Counted from the stretch's first letter, positions 9,246-17,709 are shown. The stretch: DNA of 38,835 nt from Clostridia bacterium (GCA_017959995.1 JAGCZN010000137.1:1-38835), one strand, 5' to 3'. Numbers and translations are program-made. Notes: generated by a model from the letters alone, not told the origin.

Positions 9246-10754
9246 TTATCCGTTCAGCGTACCGTCCCACGTGCTTACTTTGGAAACTTTTTTCTCCTCC
9301 TCGGCAAACCAATGCGAGGTAACGCATTTTGCGTCGGTATAGAAGTTCACGCCGTCCTTTCCGAGCGTGTGAAGCGTGCCGAAAAACGACTTTTTGTGTC
9401 CGGAAAACGGAAATACGCCCACGGGCACGGGGATCCCCACGTTTATGCCTACCATTCCGCCGTCCGTACGTTTTGCGAATTCGCGCGCAAAATAACCGTT
9501 CTGCGTAAATATAACCGAGCCGTTGGCAAACGGATTTCCGTTCATGATTCTTAAGCCCTCTTCAAAATCGGCAACGCGCTTTATGCAGAGAACGGGCCCG
9601 AAAATTTCCCTTTGCCCCACAACCATGTCTTCGGTAACGCGATCCAATACGGTAGGGCCGAGATAGAAGCCGTTTTCATATCCTTTAACGGTAACGTTGC
9701 GCCCGTCAAGAACGCACACCGCGCCGTCGGAAATACCCTTTTCAACGTTTGCTATAATGTTCTTTTTGTGTTCGGCGCTGTAAACGGGACCGAGTTTTGT
9801 AGTTTTATCGTACGCGGGGCCGACCTTTATCTGCGAGGCTAAATTCACTATCTCTTTGACCAGTTCGTCGGCTATTTCGTTTTCGGCAACGACTACGGGA
9901 AGCGCCATACACCTTTCGCCCGCGCAACCGAAAGCGGCGTTGATGATTCCCGCGGCCGTACGTTTTACGGGCGCGTCTTTAAGAACGAGCGCGTGATTTT
10001 TCGCCTCGCAAAGCGTTTGTACCCTCTTGCCGTATTTAGAGGCGTTTTCGTAAATATACATTCCTACTTTGGTGGAACCGACGAACGATACGCCTTTTAT
10101 TCTATCGTCTTTGAGAAGCGTTTCGGTTTCCTGCCTGCTGCAGGTAACGACGTTAAGAACCCCGTCCGGAAGGCCTGCCCTTCTGTAAATATCAGCAATT
10201 TTCAACGCGGTCATCGGGGTGGAACTGGACGCTTTAATAACCAGCGTGTTTCCGCACGCTATGCACATAGGCGCCATCCAGCCCATAGGTATCATAGCGG
10301 GGAAGTTGAACGGAACTATTCCGAGAAATACGCCCACGGGTTCTCTGTACATTACCGTATCGTAACCGCTGGACGCGTCCATAAGAGAATCGCCCATCAT
10401 AAGCGAGGGCATTGATATGGCGTGTTCGGTGGCTTCCTTGGCTTTGAGAACGTCGCCCTTCGCTTCTTCCCAGGCCTTGCCGTTTTCGGTGGCGACGCTC
10501 ATAACGAGTTCGTCCATTTCCTCTTCCATAATGCGTCTTACGTTATGCAGGATCTGTACCCTTTTAAGAACGGGCGTGTTCTTCCAGGCGGGAAAGGCTT
10601 CGTAGGCGGCTTCCACCGCGAGAGAAATTTCCTCTGCCGTGCATTTGGGCGCTTTTGCTATTATTTCGCCAGTGCTTGGGTTATAAACGTCGTAGTATTC
10701 GGCCGTTTTAGATTCAACGTAGCGGTTGTTAATAAACAAATTCAATTTTTGCAT
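9246..10754 (-). CDS. iolA: CoA-acylating (methyl)malonate-semialdehyde dehydrogenase, IolA/MmsA type
   Basis: 502 residues, the usual length of the MMSDH branch of the aldehyde dehydrogenases. PFNFPAMIP (148-156) contacts the cofactor, VSFVGSTKVG (about 222-231) is the Rossmann glycine region, and Cys282 in GERCMA is the nucleophile. In inositol catabolism the family turns malonate semialdehyde into acetyl-CoA and CO2 with NAD and CoA. The start ATG 10754 overlaps the RpiB-like gene by 26 nt; AAGGAG lies 13 nt upstream, wider than usual, so coupled translation is likely. In this cluster the true substrate may be another short aldehyde acid, because the enzymes that make malonate semialdehyde (IolC, IolJ) are absent. 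Confidence 0.85.
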   Translation of the reverse strand: MQKLNLFINNRYVESKTAEYYDVYNPSTGEIIAKAPKCTAEEISLAVEAAYEAFPAWKNTPVLKRVQILHNVRRIMEEEMDELVMSVATENGKAWEEAKGDVLKAKEATEHAISMPSLMMGDSLMDASSGYDTVMYREPVGVFLGIVPFNFPAMIPMGWMAPMCIACGNTLVIKASSSTPMTALKIADIYRRAGLPDGVLNVVTCSRQETETLLKDDRIKGVSFVGSTKVGMYIYENASKYGKRVQTLCEAKNHALVLKDAPVKRTAAGIINAAFGCAGERCMALPVVVAENEIADELVKEIVNLASQIKVGPAYDKTTKLGPVYSAEHKKNIIANVEKGISDGAVCVLDGRNVTVKGYENGFYLGPTVLDRVTEDMVVGQREIFGPVLCIKRVADFEEGLRIMNGNPFANGSVIFTQNGYFAREFAKRTDGGMVGINVGIPVPVGVFPFSGHKKSFFGTLHTLGKDGVNFYTDAKCVTSHWFAEEEKKVSKVSTWDGTLNG

Positions 10755-11331
10755 AATTATCTATGAACTCCTTGAACGGTGTATGTGAAAATATTCTTTC
10801 AATCAATGCTTTATCCGTATTTTTAAGTATTTCAGCAAAATCTTTATGCGTGTTCGCGCTTATTTTTTTAAGGAGATTACGGCTTTCCCGCTGGCTTTCG
10901 CTTCTGTGTTCGGGGTAGCCGCGCCCCATTTCGCCATCGAAAAGTTTTTCGAAAATATATTTGAGATTTATATCCGCAGCCCAGCCAAATCCCTTGTTTA
11001 ACGCGAGAGAAATACAATTTCCGCCGTTTATCTGCGAAAACAGCCACGCATCGAGCGGCTCGGTTATAAGACCGCAGAAAACGCCCGGATACTGCATAGC
11101 GGAGATCATAAATCCCTGTCCCGTGCCGCAACCGCCCACTACCAGATCGGCCGCGCCGGAATTAAGCGCAATACCCGCCATAAGCCCCGTATGGATATAA
11201 GTGAGTTCCGGTTCGGCGCCGTCTGCCGACATACCGACGTTGAAAACTTCCCGCCCGGAACCGGTGAGCGCTTCCAGAATTTTGCCGTTTTTATCCCTTG
11301 ACGAAACTTCGTTAATAACAGCTATTCTCAT
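10729..11331 (-). CDS. RpiB/LacA/LacB-family aldose-ketose isomerase
   Basis: 200 residues; the first 150 form the RpiB/LacAB fold with the active-site loop GCGTGQGF (67-74, Cys68 as probable base). The extra C-terminal tail of about 50 residues is helical and not part of the core family. Members interconvert aldose and ketose forms, usually of phosphorylated C4-C6 sugars; related enzymes act in erythritol and sulfosugar pathways. It lies 5 nt after the transketolase C-subunit gene and overlaps iolA by 26 nt, so its substrate probably feeds or follows the transketolase step. A plain ribose-5-phosphate isomerase role is less likely in this setting. Confidence 0.8.
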   Translation of the reverse strand: MRIAVINEVSSRDKNGKILEALTGSGREVFNVGMSADGAEPELTYIHTGLMAGIALNSGAADLVVGGCGTGQGFMISAMQYPGVFCGLITEPLDAWLFSQINGGNCISLALNKGFGWAADINLKYIFEKLFDGEMGRGYPEHRSESQRESRNLLKKISANTHKDFAEILKNTDKALIERIFSHTPFKEFIDNYAKIEFVY

Positions 11332-11336
11332 ATGCT

Positions 11337-12311
11337 TTATTTCCTTTTTAATTTTCTTTCAATACTTTTAAGCGCCCTTTCGGCGATTTTTTCAGCCGTA
11401 AGACCGAAACGCGATTGAAGATACTCCTGCGAGCCGACTTCGCCGAAACTCTCTTCAACGCCCACCCTCTCAACGGGAACGGGATAATTTTCGGAAACGA
11501 CCTCGCACACGGCGCTGCCCAGCCCGCCGATCACGTTATGGTTTTCGGCAGTTACTATGGCGCCGCACTTTTTCGCTTCGTAAATAACCGCGGCGCTATC
11601 AACGGGCTTTATCGTGTGCATATCGTAAACGGAAGCAAAAACCCCCTTTTTCGCAAGTAATTCCCTTGCTTTAAGCGCTTCGTACACCATTATTCCGCAG
11701 GCGAAAATACACACGTCGTCACCGTCGGCCAACTTGTTTGCCCTGCCTATTTCGAACCGCGCGCCGTCGCCGTAAATTTTAACCGTTTTTCTGCGCGAAG
11801 TTCTTAGGTAAAACAAACCGTAATTATCGGCCATGAATTTGACCGCAAAGTTATACATGGACGAATCGGCGGGCTCAACTATAGTTGCGTTGGGAATCAA
11901 ACGCATAAGTCCGAGATCTTCAAAAGGCATGTGCGTTCCGCCGTTCGTTGCCGCGGTAACGCCCGGATCCGCCCCTATTATTTTTACGTTAAGATTTTGA
12001 TAAGCGCAGGAAATAAATATCTGATCGAAAACCCTGCGGGTGGCAAAAACGCCGAAAGCGTGAAAAAACGGAACGAGCCCCATTGCTGACATACCCGCAC
12101 AAAGCCCTACCGCGTGCGCTTCCATAATGCCGCAGTTTATGCTTCTATCGGGAAATTTTTCGTAGAACGGACCGGTGCCTACCGAATGGCTTACGTCTGC
12201 GTCAACCACCGTAATTTTCGCGTTTTCAGCGGCTTCTTTCATTAAAGCCGCGCAGTACGCCTGCCTCATTTCAACCGCGTCGGTCACGAATTTATCTGCA
12301 AGAACGCCCAT
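11337..12311 (-). CDS. Transketolase, C-terminal (pyrimidine-binding) subunit
   Basis: 324 residues corresponding to the Pyr and C-terminal domains of transketolase. Glu64 in GIMEAHAVG is the conserved ThDP-activating glutamate, followed by PFFHAFGVFATRR. Together with the product of the preceding gene it would form a split, heteromeric transketolase that moves a two-carbon unit from a ketose to an aldose. ATG 12311 has GGAGGAG upstream and overlaps the N-subunit gene by 20 nt. Split transketolases are common for specialised catabolic routes (for example sulfosugar and apiose pathways) alongside the housekeeping enzyme. Confidence 0.87.
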   Translation of the reverse strand: MGVLADKFVTDAVEMRQAYCAALMKEAAENAKITVVDADVSHSVGTGPFYEKFPDRSINCGIMEAHAVGLCAGMSAMGLVPFFHAFGVFATRRVFDQIFISCAYQNLNVKIIGADPGVTAATNGGTHMPFEDLGLMRLIPNATIVEPADSSMYNFAVKFMADNYGLFYLRTSRRKTVKIYGDGARFEIGRANKLADGDDVCIFACGIMVYEALKARELLAKKGVFASVYDMHTIKPVDSAAVIYEAKKCGAIVTAENHNVIGGLGSAVCEVVSENYPVPVERVGVEESFGEVGSQEYLQSRFGLTAEKIAERALKSIERKLKRK

Positions 12312-13167
12312 AATTCTCCTCCAAACGCCTGTCTATTTCCGCCGCGGCAGACTCGGCAAGTTCTTCCGTTACCGGCATATAGTGATTAAATCCGCGGATT
12401 TCCGCAAAATTACAGCCGTGTCCCTTTTCGGTATTGCACACCAAAACTACGGGTTTTTGTGCGTTTTCGGCGGTTTTTAACGCATTATATATCTCGGTTA
12501 CGTCGTGCCCGTCAACTTCTTCGGCAATAAGCCCGAACGCCTCAAACTTATTTTTAAGACCGAACGGGTTGCATATATCTTCGGTATATCCGTCGAGCTG
12601 ACGGCGGTTATTGTCTATTATCGTTATAAGGTTGTTGACGTTACGGTGGGCTATAAATTGAAAGGCTTCCCAATTCTGCCCTTCCTGAAGTTCCCCGTCG
12701 CCGAGAATGGCGTAAACTCTGCCGCCTATCCCGCGGAGGATTTTTCCGTAAGCGACACCCGCTGCGAGCGAAAGCCCCTGCCCCAGGGAACCCGTGCTTA
12801 TATCTATGCCTACGGTTTTAAGTCTGTCACAATGGCTGGGAAGCTTCGTTCCGCCCTTGTTCAGAGTTAAAAGCTCTTCTTTTTTGAAATAGCCCTTATA
12901 CGCGAGAGTCGCGTACAAAGCGGACCCGCAATGCCCTTTGGACATTACGAGCCAGTCACGCGATTCGTCATCCGGACGCTTCGGGTCGATATGCATTATA
13001 TCCGTATATAAAACCGCGAGAATATCGCTTACGGACATACTTCCGCCGATATGGCCTGACCCTATCGACGCGAGCGAACGGATACACAGTTTTCTTATTT
13101 CCGCAGCGGCTTTCGCCGTTTCATACGCGTTGAAATCACACCGTTTCTTTACTGTTTCCGTTTTCAT
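12292..13167 (-). CDS. Transketolase, N-terminal (ThDP-binding) subunit
   Basis: 291 residues matching the PP domain. HIGGSMSVSDIL lies near residues 39-50, MSKGHCGSALY near 75-85, and the ThDP/metal motif starts with GDG at 156-158 and ends with the Asn pair at 186-187. It supplies the diphosphate-binding half of the split transketolase. ATG 13167 lies inside the 3' end of the IolD-like gene (32-nt overlap) with only a weak purine-rich ribosome site, pointing to coupled translation. No signal peptide; cytoplasmic. Confidence 0.88.
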   Translation of the reverse strand: MKTETVKKRCDFNAYETAKAAAEIRKLCIRSLASIGSGHIGGSMSVSDILAVLYTDIMHIDPKRPDDESRDWLVMSKGHCGSALYATLAYKGYFKKEELLTLNKGGTKLPSHCDRLKTVGIDISTGSLGQGLSLAAGVAYGKILRGIGGRVYAILGDGELQEGQNWEAFQFIAHRNVNNLITIIDNNRRQLDGYTEDICNPFGLKNKFEAFGLIAEEVDGHDVTEIYNALKTAENAQKPVVLVCNTEKGHGCNFAEIRGFNHYMPVTEELAESAAAEIDRRLEENYGRSCR

Positions 13168-14923
13168 AATTTTTCCGTTTTTCTTCCATATAAGTCGGAA
13201 TTGGAACGTCCCACCAACCGAACGCTTCCCCGCCGGAATATGGATATTCTGCCGAAACTTTTGCGTGTATCAGAGTGGGGCCGTTATGTGAAAGAGCCTG
13301 TTTTATCGCGTTTTCGAGGGTTTTTTCATCGTCGGCACGATAAGCGTTTACACCGAAAGCCTGCGCTATCGCCTTGAAATCCGGCGTATATCTGTTATCA
13401 TCCTTCACAAAATCGTTGCCGAAAACGCCTTCTTTGCCGAGTACGTCGTACTGCAAATCTTTTATCGCCATCCAGCCGCTGTTATCCGCAAGAATGATTA
13501 TAACGGGAATATTGTATTGCGCCGCGGTGGAAAGTTCCTGCAGGATCATCATGAAATCGCCGTCGCCCACAAGAGCGACTACCGTTCTGTCAGGCTCGGC
13601 AAGTTTCGCGCCCATGGCCGCAGGGACCGCCCAACCCATCGTTGAAAAGCCGCCCGTAGTAAGGTTGCAATATGGTACTTTATAGCAGTATTCCTGAAAA
13701 AGCTGCGCCTGCGTATTGCCGGAAGACGTGGAAATAATCGTATCCTCGGGCAAAACGTCGCTCATTACGCCGATAAGACGGGAAATCGTAAGTTCGTCAC
13801 ACTTTTCTTTTCTTTTATTTTCAACGTAGGCAAACCACTCCTTACGAAGGCGTTTTATTTCGTTGAGATATTCGGTATTTACGGTAAATTCGGGTTCCGT
13901 TGCAAGAACCTTCCGTACGAAATTTTTTACGTCTGAAATAATTCCTACTTCCGCGGGATAGTTTTTGCCTATTTCGTGCGCGTCGATATCAACGTGAATA
14001 AGCTTGGTATCGGGGAAATTAAACGCAGCGCCTTTACGGTAAGAACAGGTCGATTCATCGGCAAATCTTGCGCCCAAAGCGAGGATAACGTCTGCGTTTC
14101 TGCTTATTTCAAGTCCGATCTTCGTGCCCTTCGAACCGGTGTGAAAACAATACTGTTCGTGCGTTTCTTTGACCGTGCCTTTCGCGGCGAGCGTTGTGAT
14201 TATCGCCGCACCCCACTTTTCGGCGAGTTCGGTGATAATCTCGCCCGCCTTGGAGTACAAAGCGCCGCCGCCCACGAAAATTACGGGCCTTTTTGCCGTT
14301 TTCATTAGTTTTACGGCCTTTTCTACGGATTCATCGTCCACACTCGGCAAGCAGGAATATTTCTGCGCGCCGGCATAATTTACGTTATCCACAGATTGCG
14401 ACTGCACGTCCATCGGAAGTGTTACGGCGCACGGGCCTTTTCTGCCGCTCATCATTTCTTTGAAGGCGTTATTGAGTATCCGCGGAAGTTGGTTTGCGTT
14501 TTCAACTCGCCAGCAGCGTTTAGTAAGCGGTTCTACGCTGCGCGAAATATTACTATCGTGATAGCGTTCAAGTTCCTGCAAAACCCCCACGCCGCTCATA
14601 TTCGTGTGCGTGTCTCCGCAAAAAGCGAGAAACGGCGTGGAATCCGCATAAGCGGTGCCCAAACCTATACTCAGATTGAGCGTGCCCGGCCCTATGGACG
14701 CAAACACGGCAAGCGGACTGCCTTTCACCCTGTAATACCCGTCTGCCATCGCGGTGGCGGCCTGTTCGTGCTTTACCTGTAAATATTTTATTTTACCCGC
14801 TTTTTCCGCTTTTCTGACTGCGTCGAACAACCCCAGAACTCCGTGTCCGGGAATGCCTATTATGTAAGGAACTTTCTCCTCCGTCAGTTTTTTTACTATT
14901 GTTTCTCCACCTGTCAGTTTCAT
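13136..14923 (-). CDS. ThDP-dependent enzyme, IolD-like (acetolactate-synthase superfamily)
   Basis: 595 residues with the three domains of the acetolactate-synthase fold. Glu53 in KHEQAATAMADGY activates ThDP, and GDGDFMM near residue 453 begins the ThDP motif. The N-terminal GIPGHGVLGL and the C-terminal GWWDVPIPTY recall IolD, the trihydroxycyclohexane-dione hydrolase that opens the inositol-derived ring to 5-deoxyglucuronate. IolD is usually about 640 residues, so this is a shorter, divergent relative. Neighbouring IolG-, IolE- and IolA-like genes support a cyclitol role. Alternatives are another carboligase/hydrolase of the superfamily or a sulfoacetaldehyde acetyltransferase-like enzyme; I see no strong match to the latter. 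Confidence 0.7.
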   Translation of the reverse strand: MKLTGGETIVKKLTEEKVPYIIGIPGHGVLGLFDAVRKAEKAGKIKYLQVKHEQAATAMADGYYRVKGSPLAVFASIGPGTLNLSIGLGTAYADSTPFLAFCGDTHTNMSGVGVLQELERYHDSNISRSVEPLTKRCWRVENANQLPRILNNAFKEMMSGRKGPCAVTLPMDVQSQSVDNVNYAGAQKYSCLPSVDDESVEKAVKLMKTAKRPVIFVGGGALYSKAGEIITELAEKWGAAIITTLAAKGTVKETHEQYCFHTGSKGTKIGLEISRNADVILALGARFADESTCSYRKGAAFNFPDTKLIHVDIDAHEIGKNYPAEVGIISDVKNFVRKVLATEPEFTVNTEYLNEIKRLRKEWFAYVENKRKEKCDELTISRLIGVMSDVLPEDTIISTSSGNTQAQLFQEYCYKVPYCNLTTGGFSTMGWAVPAAMGAKLAEPDRTVVALVGDGDFMMILQELSTAAQYNIPVIIILADNSGWMAIKDLQYDVLGKEGVFGNDFVKDDNRYTPDFKAIAQAFGVNAYRADDEKTLENAIKQALSHNGPTLIHAKVSAEYPYSGGEAFGWWDVPIPTYMEEKRKNYENGNSKETV

Positions 14924-14934
14924 ATTACGCTCTC

Positions 14935-15987
14935 TTATTCAAGTACTAAATACGGATAGTTTTCATTGACTATGATATTTACTTTCCTGTTTTCTTTTAT
15001 GCTCTTAACGCTTGCAAGCACCATGGCGATACTGTAAACGTTATCTTTGCAATCCGTTCCCGGAGTGCGGCCGGTATCAAGCGCGTCGAACAGATCTTCA
15101 AGCGCCATATCGTGTTGATCCCTAACGACTTCCGGCTTTTTTATTACGCCCCTTTTATAGGGAATTCCTTTGTATATATCCCCCGCGGTATCGGAATACT
15201 CGTAAACCGCGTCTCCTTCGCCGTCCCACGTTACGGAGCCTTTTTCGCACACTATCCGCCATACGTTATCCCACGAAGTAAGACAACCCTCCGCGCCGTT
15301 ATACCCTCTGAAAGAATACGTTACGTCGTTATCGAATTCGAAAACGGCGTCGCAAGCGGAATCGCCCGCGTATTTGGACCCCTTCGGGCGAAAACTGTGG
15401 TAATGTACGGAAAGCGGCTTTGCGTCGAGAAGGTACCTTGCAAGGTCAAAACTGTGTATATTGTTATCCTGAAGTTGCGGATATTCGAATTGATTTCTTA
15501 TACTGTTAAGATCCGCGGGAACGAAAATTTCACCGCAGATATACGCCGGTTCTCCGAGTATGCCGGATTTTATTACTTCTTTTATTTTCTTTACCTGGTC
15601 GATACTCCTGCGGTTTTGCATAACGAAATATCTCTTGCCCGTTTCCTGAGCGGCTTTGAGCATTTCGTTGACCTGCTCTACGGATACCGCCATAGGTTTT
15701 TCGCCTAAAACGTCGTACCCGGCGCGAAGCGCCGTAGTAACTATTTCGCAGTGCGCCGTTACGTACGTAAGATCTATAAGCAGGTTACCGTTTTCTTTTT
15801 CTATAGCCTCTTTTACGTTATCGTAAAGATTACATTTTATATCGTATTTTTTGCAATATTCCTTCGCGCTTGCAAGATTTCTGTCGGCAATGGCAAGAAT
15901 TTCGCAATCGTTTCGTTTGGTTATATGGTTGAGCCACCTGAACGCTATTCCGCCGCAACCGGCCATAATCATTCTGTGTTTAATCAT
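14935..15987 (-). CDS. Gfo/Idh/MocA-family oxidoreductase, IolG-like
   Basis: 350 residues with an N-terminal NAD(P) Rossmann fold (AGCGGIAFRW from residue 9), the family lysine in GEKPMAVS near residue 95, and the NIHSFDLARYLLD block near 175 that carries the catalytic His. Members oxidise a ring hydroxyl of sugars or inositols; by position next to the IolD-like gene it may make the 2-keto-inositol or an equivalent keto-sugar. ATG 15987 has AAAGGA upstream, and the gene follows the cytoplasmic O-acetylesterase by 10 nt. Substrate cannot be fixed from sequence, and it may be a sugar rather than an inositol dehydrogenase. Confidence 0.78.
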   Translation of the reverse strand: MIKHRMIMAGCGGIAFRWLNHITKRNDCEILAIADRNLASAKEYCKKYDIKCNLYDNVKEAIEKENGNLLIDLTYVTAHCEIVTTALRAGYDVLGEKPMAVSVEQVNEMLKAAQETGKRYFVMQNRRSIDQVKKIKEVIKSGILGEPAYICGEIFVPADLNSIRNQFEYPQLQDNNIHSFDLARYLLDAKPLSVHYHSFRPKGSKYAGDSACDAVFEFDNDVTYSFRGYNGAEGCLTSWDNVWRIVCEKGSVTWDGEGDAVYEYSDTAGDIYKGIPYKRGVIKKPEVVRDQHDMALEDLFDALDTGRTPGTDCKDNVYSIAMVLASVKSIKENRKVNIIVNENYPYLVLE

Positions 15988-15997
15988 AACTTTTCCT

Positions 15998-16828
15998 TTA
16001 AGATCGTTTTATAAGCCCGATGAACTTCTCGAAATATCTCTTGCCGAGAGTGTTTTGCGCATCGTGACAGAAATGTATATTGTCCTGTTTTACTCCGCCT
16101 ATATCCGGAGAATTCGGATCCTGTCTGTTTGAAAGAAGTCCTTCGCTGGAAACGAACGCGGCGCGCGGCAGATCTTCACATACTTTGCGCATAGCGTCCA
16201 CCACTACCTTGCACAGCCGAACCATCTCTTCGGAAGCATTTTTCCAGTCCTGAACGAAATCGCCGGCAATAAACGGCAATTCGGGACAGTTAAACGTGTT
16301 CCTGACGCTATCTACGAGATATTTAAGATCGTTATACACGCGTTCGCCGGTGGTTTCCTGAGCGACTTCCGCCTCGCCCTGGTGCCAGAGAAACGCAACG
16401 AGACGGTGATCGTTCTGACCGTAATCGAGTTTAAGCGCGTGTTTTACTGCTTCAAGCAGTCTTAAATACAGATCGTCGGTTTTTCCCCAATGCCCGTCTC
16501 TGAAACCCGTTCCGCCCACCGCGGCGCGGATGATCAGCAGTTTCCTTCCGCTTTCCAGAAGTCCCGCTTTTACGTATTCTTCCGCAAACGGCAGAGAGAA
16601 ATTGGTTACCGCGTAGGTTTCGTCTCCTCTCTCTTTGGCCGTACAGACTTCGAATTTACTTCCGTTCGAACATTTTTCCAAAAGGTCCGTTTTCTCGAAA
16701 TCGTCGGCGTAATAAAGAACCTCGTCACGCGGGATATATATGCCAGTACCGCCTTTTCTCTCGATGATACCGCAACCCTGCGCATTGGATTGCCCCGCCT
16801 GAATAATTATATCGTAACCCGTTTTCAT
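15998..16828 (-). CDS. Cytoplasmic sialate O-acetylesterase-like (SASA / CE6-like) esterase
   Basis: 276 residues, a paralogue of the secreted esterase at 4220-5362: both share DIIIQAGQSNA, the LWHQGE block and DNIHFC. This copy has no signal peptide or linker and so acts inside the cell, probably deacetylating imported oligosaccharides. I chose ATG 16828, preceded by AAAGGAG; an upstream in-frame GTG at 16858 would overlap the previous stop and has no better ribosome site. It lies 26 nt after the TIM-barrel gene and 10 nt before the IolG-like gene. Confidence 0.82.
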   Translation of the reverse strand: MKTGYDIIIQAGQSNAQGCGIIERKGGTGIYIPRDEVLYYADDFEKTDLLEKCSNGSKFEVCTAKERGDETYAVTNFSLPFAEEYVKAGLLESGRKLLIIRAAVGGTGFRDGHWGKTDDLYLRLLEAVKHALKLDYGQNDHRLVAFLWHQGEAEVAQETTGERVYNDLKYLVDSVRNTFNCPELPFIAGDFVQDWKNASEEMVRLCKVVVDAMRKVCEDLPRAAFVSSEGLLSNRQDPNSPDIGGVKQDNIHFCHDAQNTLGKRYFEKFIGLIKRS

Positions 16829-16854
16829 CGCATTAAAACTCCTTTCCGGTCGAT

Positions 16855-17709
16855 TCACAGATATTTATCAAGTATTTTTCTCATGGCGGGGGCGGAAGGC
16901 GCATGCATTCCTCCCCAAACAGTGTTTCTGTATGCCCATGATTCGAATTCCACACTCACCGCGCCGTTATAATCCAACGCTTTGAGCGCGCCGAAAAATT
17001 CGGCAAAATTTACGTTTCCTTCACCGATAACGGGAAAAACGAATTTGCCCGGTTCGGGAATTCCTACGGCGTCCTTAACGTGTACGTGGAAAATCTTTTC
17101 TTTCCCCCAGCCGTTTACGAGAAATTTCATATCGGTATTTCCGTAAAGAACGTCGTGCGAGGGATCAAGATTGACGCCGAGGTTTTTTGAAGCAAAGTTG
17201 CTTTGCAGGTATTTATTGGTATAGAAATCGTGAACGAGCATGCCCCACACGTTTTCGACCGCAACGCGTACTTTGCGGTTTTCGGCTACGGGAAGAATAT
17301 CGTCGAACGCTTCGAAAACCCACTTCCAGGCTTCGCTTGCACTCACCTCTCTGCCGACCGCTATAGAATCCGGCAACCACGGTACAGGCCCCGTGAATAC
17401 GTTTACCGTATCCGCGCCTATATCGGCGGCTTTCTTTATATTTTCGCATATAAGGCTGATATTGGCCTTTCTTTGCGCCTCGTCCGTAAGAACAAGGTCG
17501 TGCTGCAAAAGTATTTCGGAAACCGTAAGGCCGCTTTCTTTAAGCGAATTTACGAGAATATCGTTATCTTTCCGCGTTTTGTTTTCGGCGAAAATAATAT
17601 CGTCGATAAGTTCCACGCAATCGTAACCCGCTTCCTTTATGAAATTACATAGTTTTACGTAATCCCACGAAAGCATTTCCCCGTTAGCCAAAAAACCGAT
17701 TTTAATCAC
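16855..17709 (-). CDS. Xylose-isomerase-like TIM barrel (IolE/IolI/IolH-type sugar epimerase, isomerase or dehydratase)
   Basis: 284 residues of the AP-endonuclease-2 / xylose-isomerase-like TIM barrel. Metal ligands are visible as Glu in VAVENVWG (near 153), Asp/His in NLDPSHD (near 183), His in HVHVKD and Glu in VEFESWA (near 262). The family includes 2-keto-myo-inositol dehydratase (IolE), inosose isomerase (IolI) and many ketose 3-epimerases; position beside IolG- and IolD-like genes favours a ketocyclitol role, but the subfamily is not certain. It starts at GTG 17709 with GAGGTG upstream, four bases after the preceding stop, and is the first cytoplasmic enzyme gene after the surface-protein block. 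Confidence 0.75.
   Translation of the reverse strand: MIKIGFLANGEMLSWDYVKLCNFIKEAGYDCVELIDDIIFAENKTRKDNDILVNSLKESGLTVSEILLQHDLVLTDEAQRKANISLICENIKKAADIGADTVNVFTGPVPWLPDSIAVGREVSASEAWKWVFEAFDDILPVAENRKVRVAVENVWGMLVHDFYTNKYLQSNFASKNLGVNLDPSHDVLYGNTDMKFLVNGWGKEKIFHVHVKDAVGIPEPGKFVFPVIGEGNVNFAEFFGALKALDYNGAVSVEFESWAYRNTVWGGMHAPSAPAMRKILDKYL

Noticed and set aside
13136-14923. Sulfoacetaldehyde acetyltransferase (Xsc) or plain acetolactate synthase
   Set aside because: Length fits, but the GHGVLGL and WWDVP features and IolG/IolE/IolA-like neighbours fit an IolD relative better; not fully excluded.
16829-16858. GTG 16858 as start of the cytoplasmic esterase
   Set aside because: ATG 16828 has AAAGGAG upstream and begins at the conserved core; the upstream codons overlap the ribosome site.
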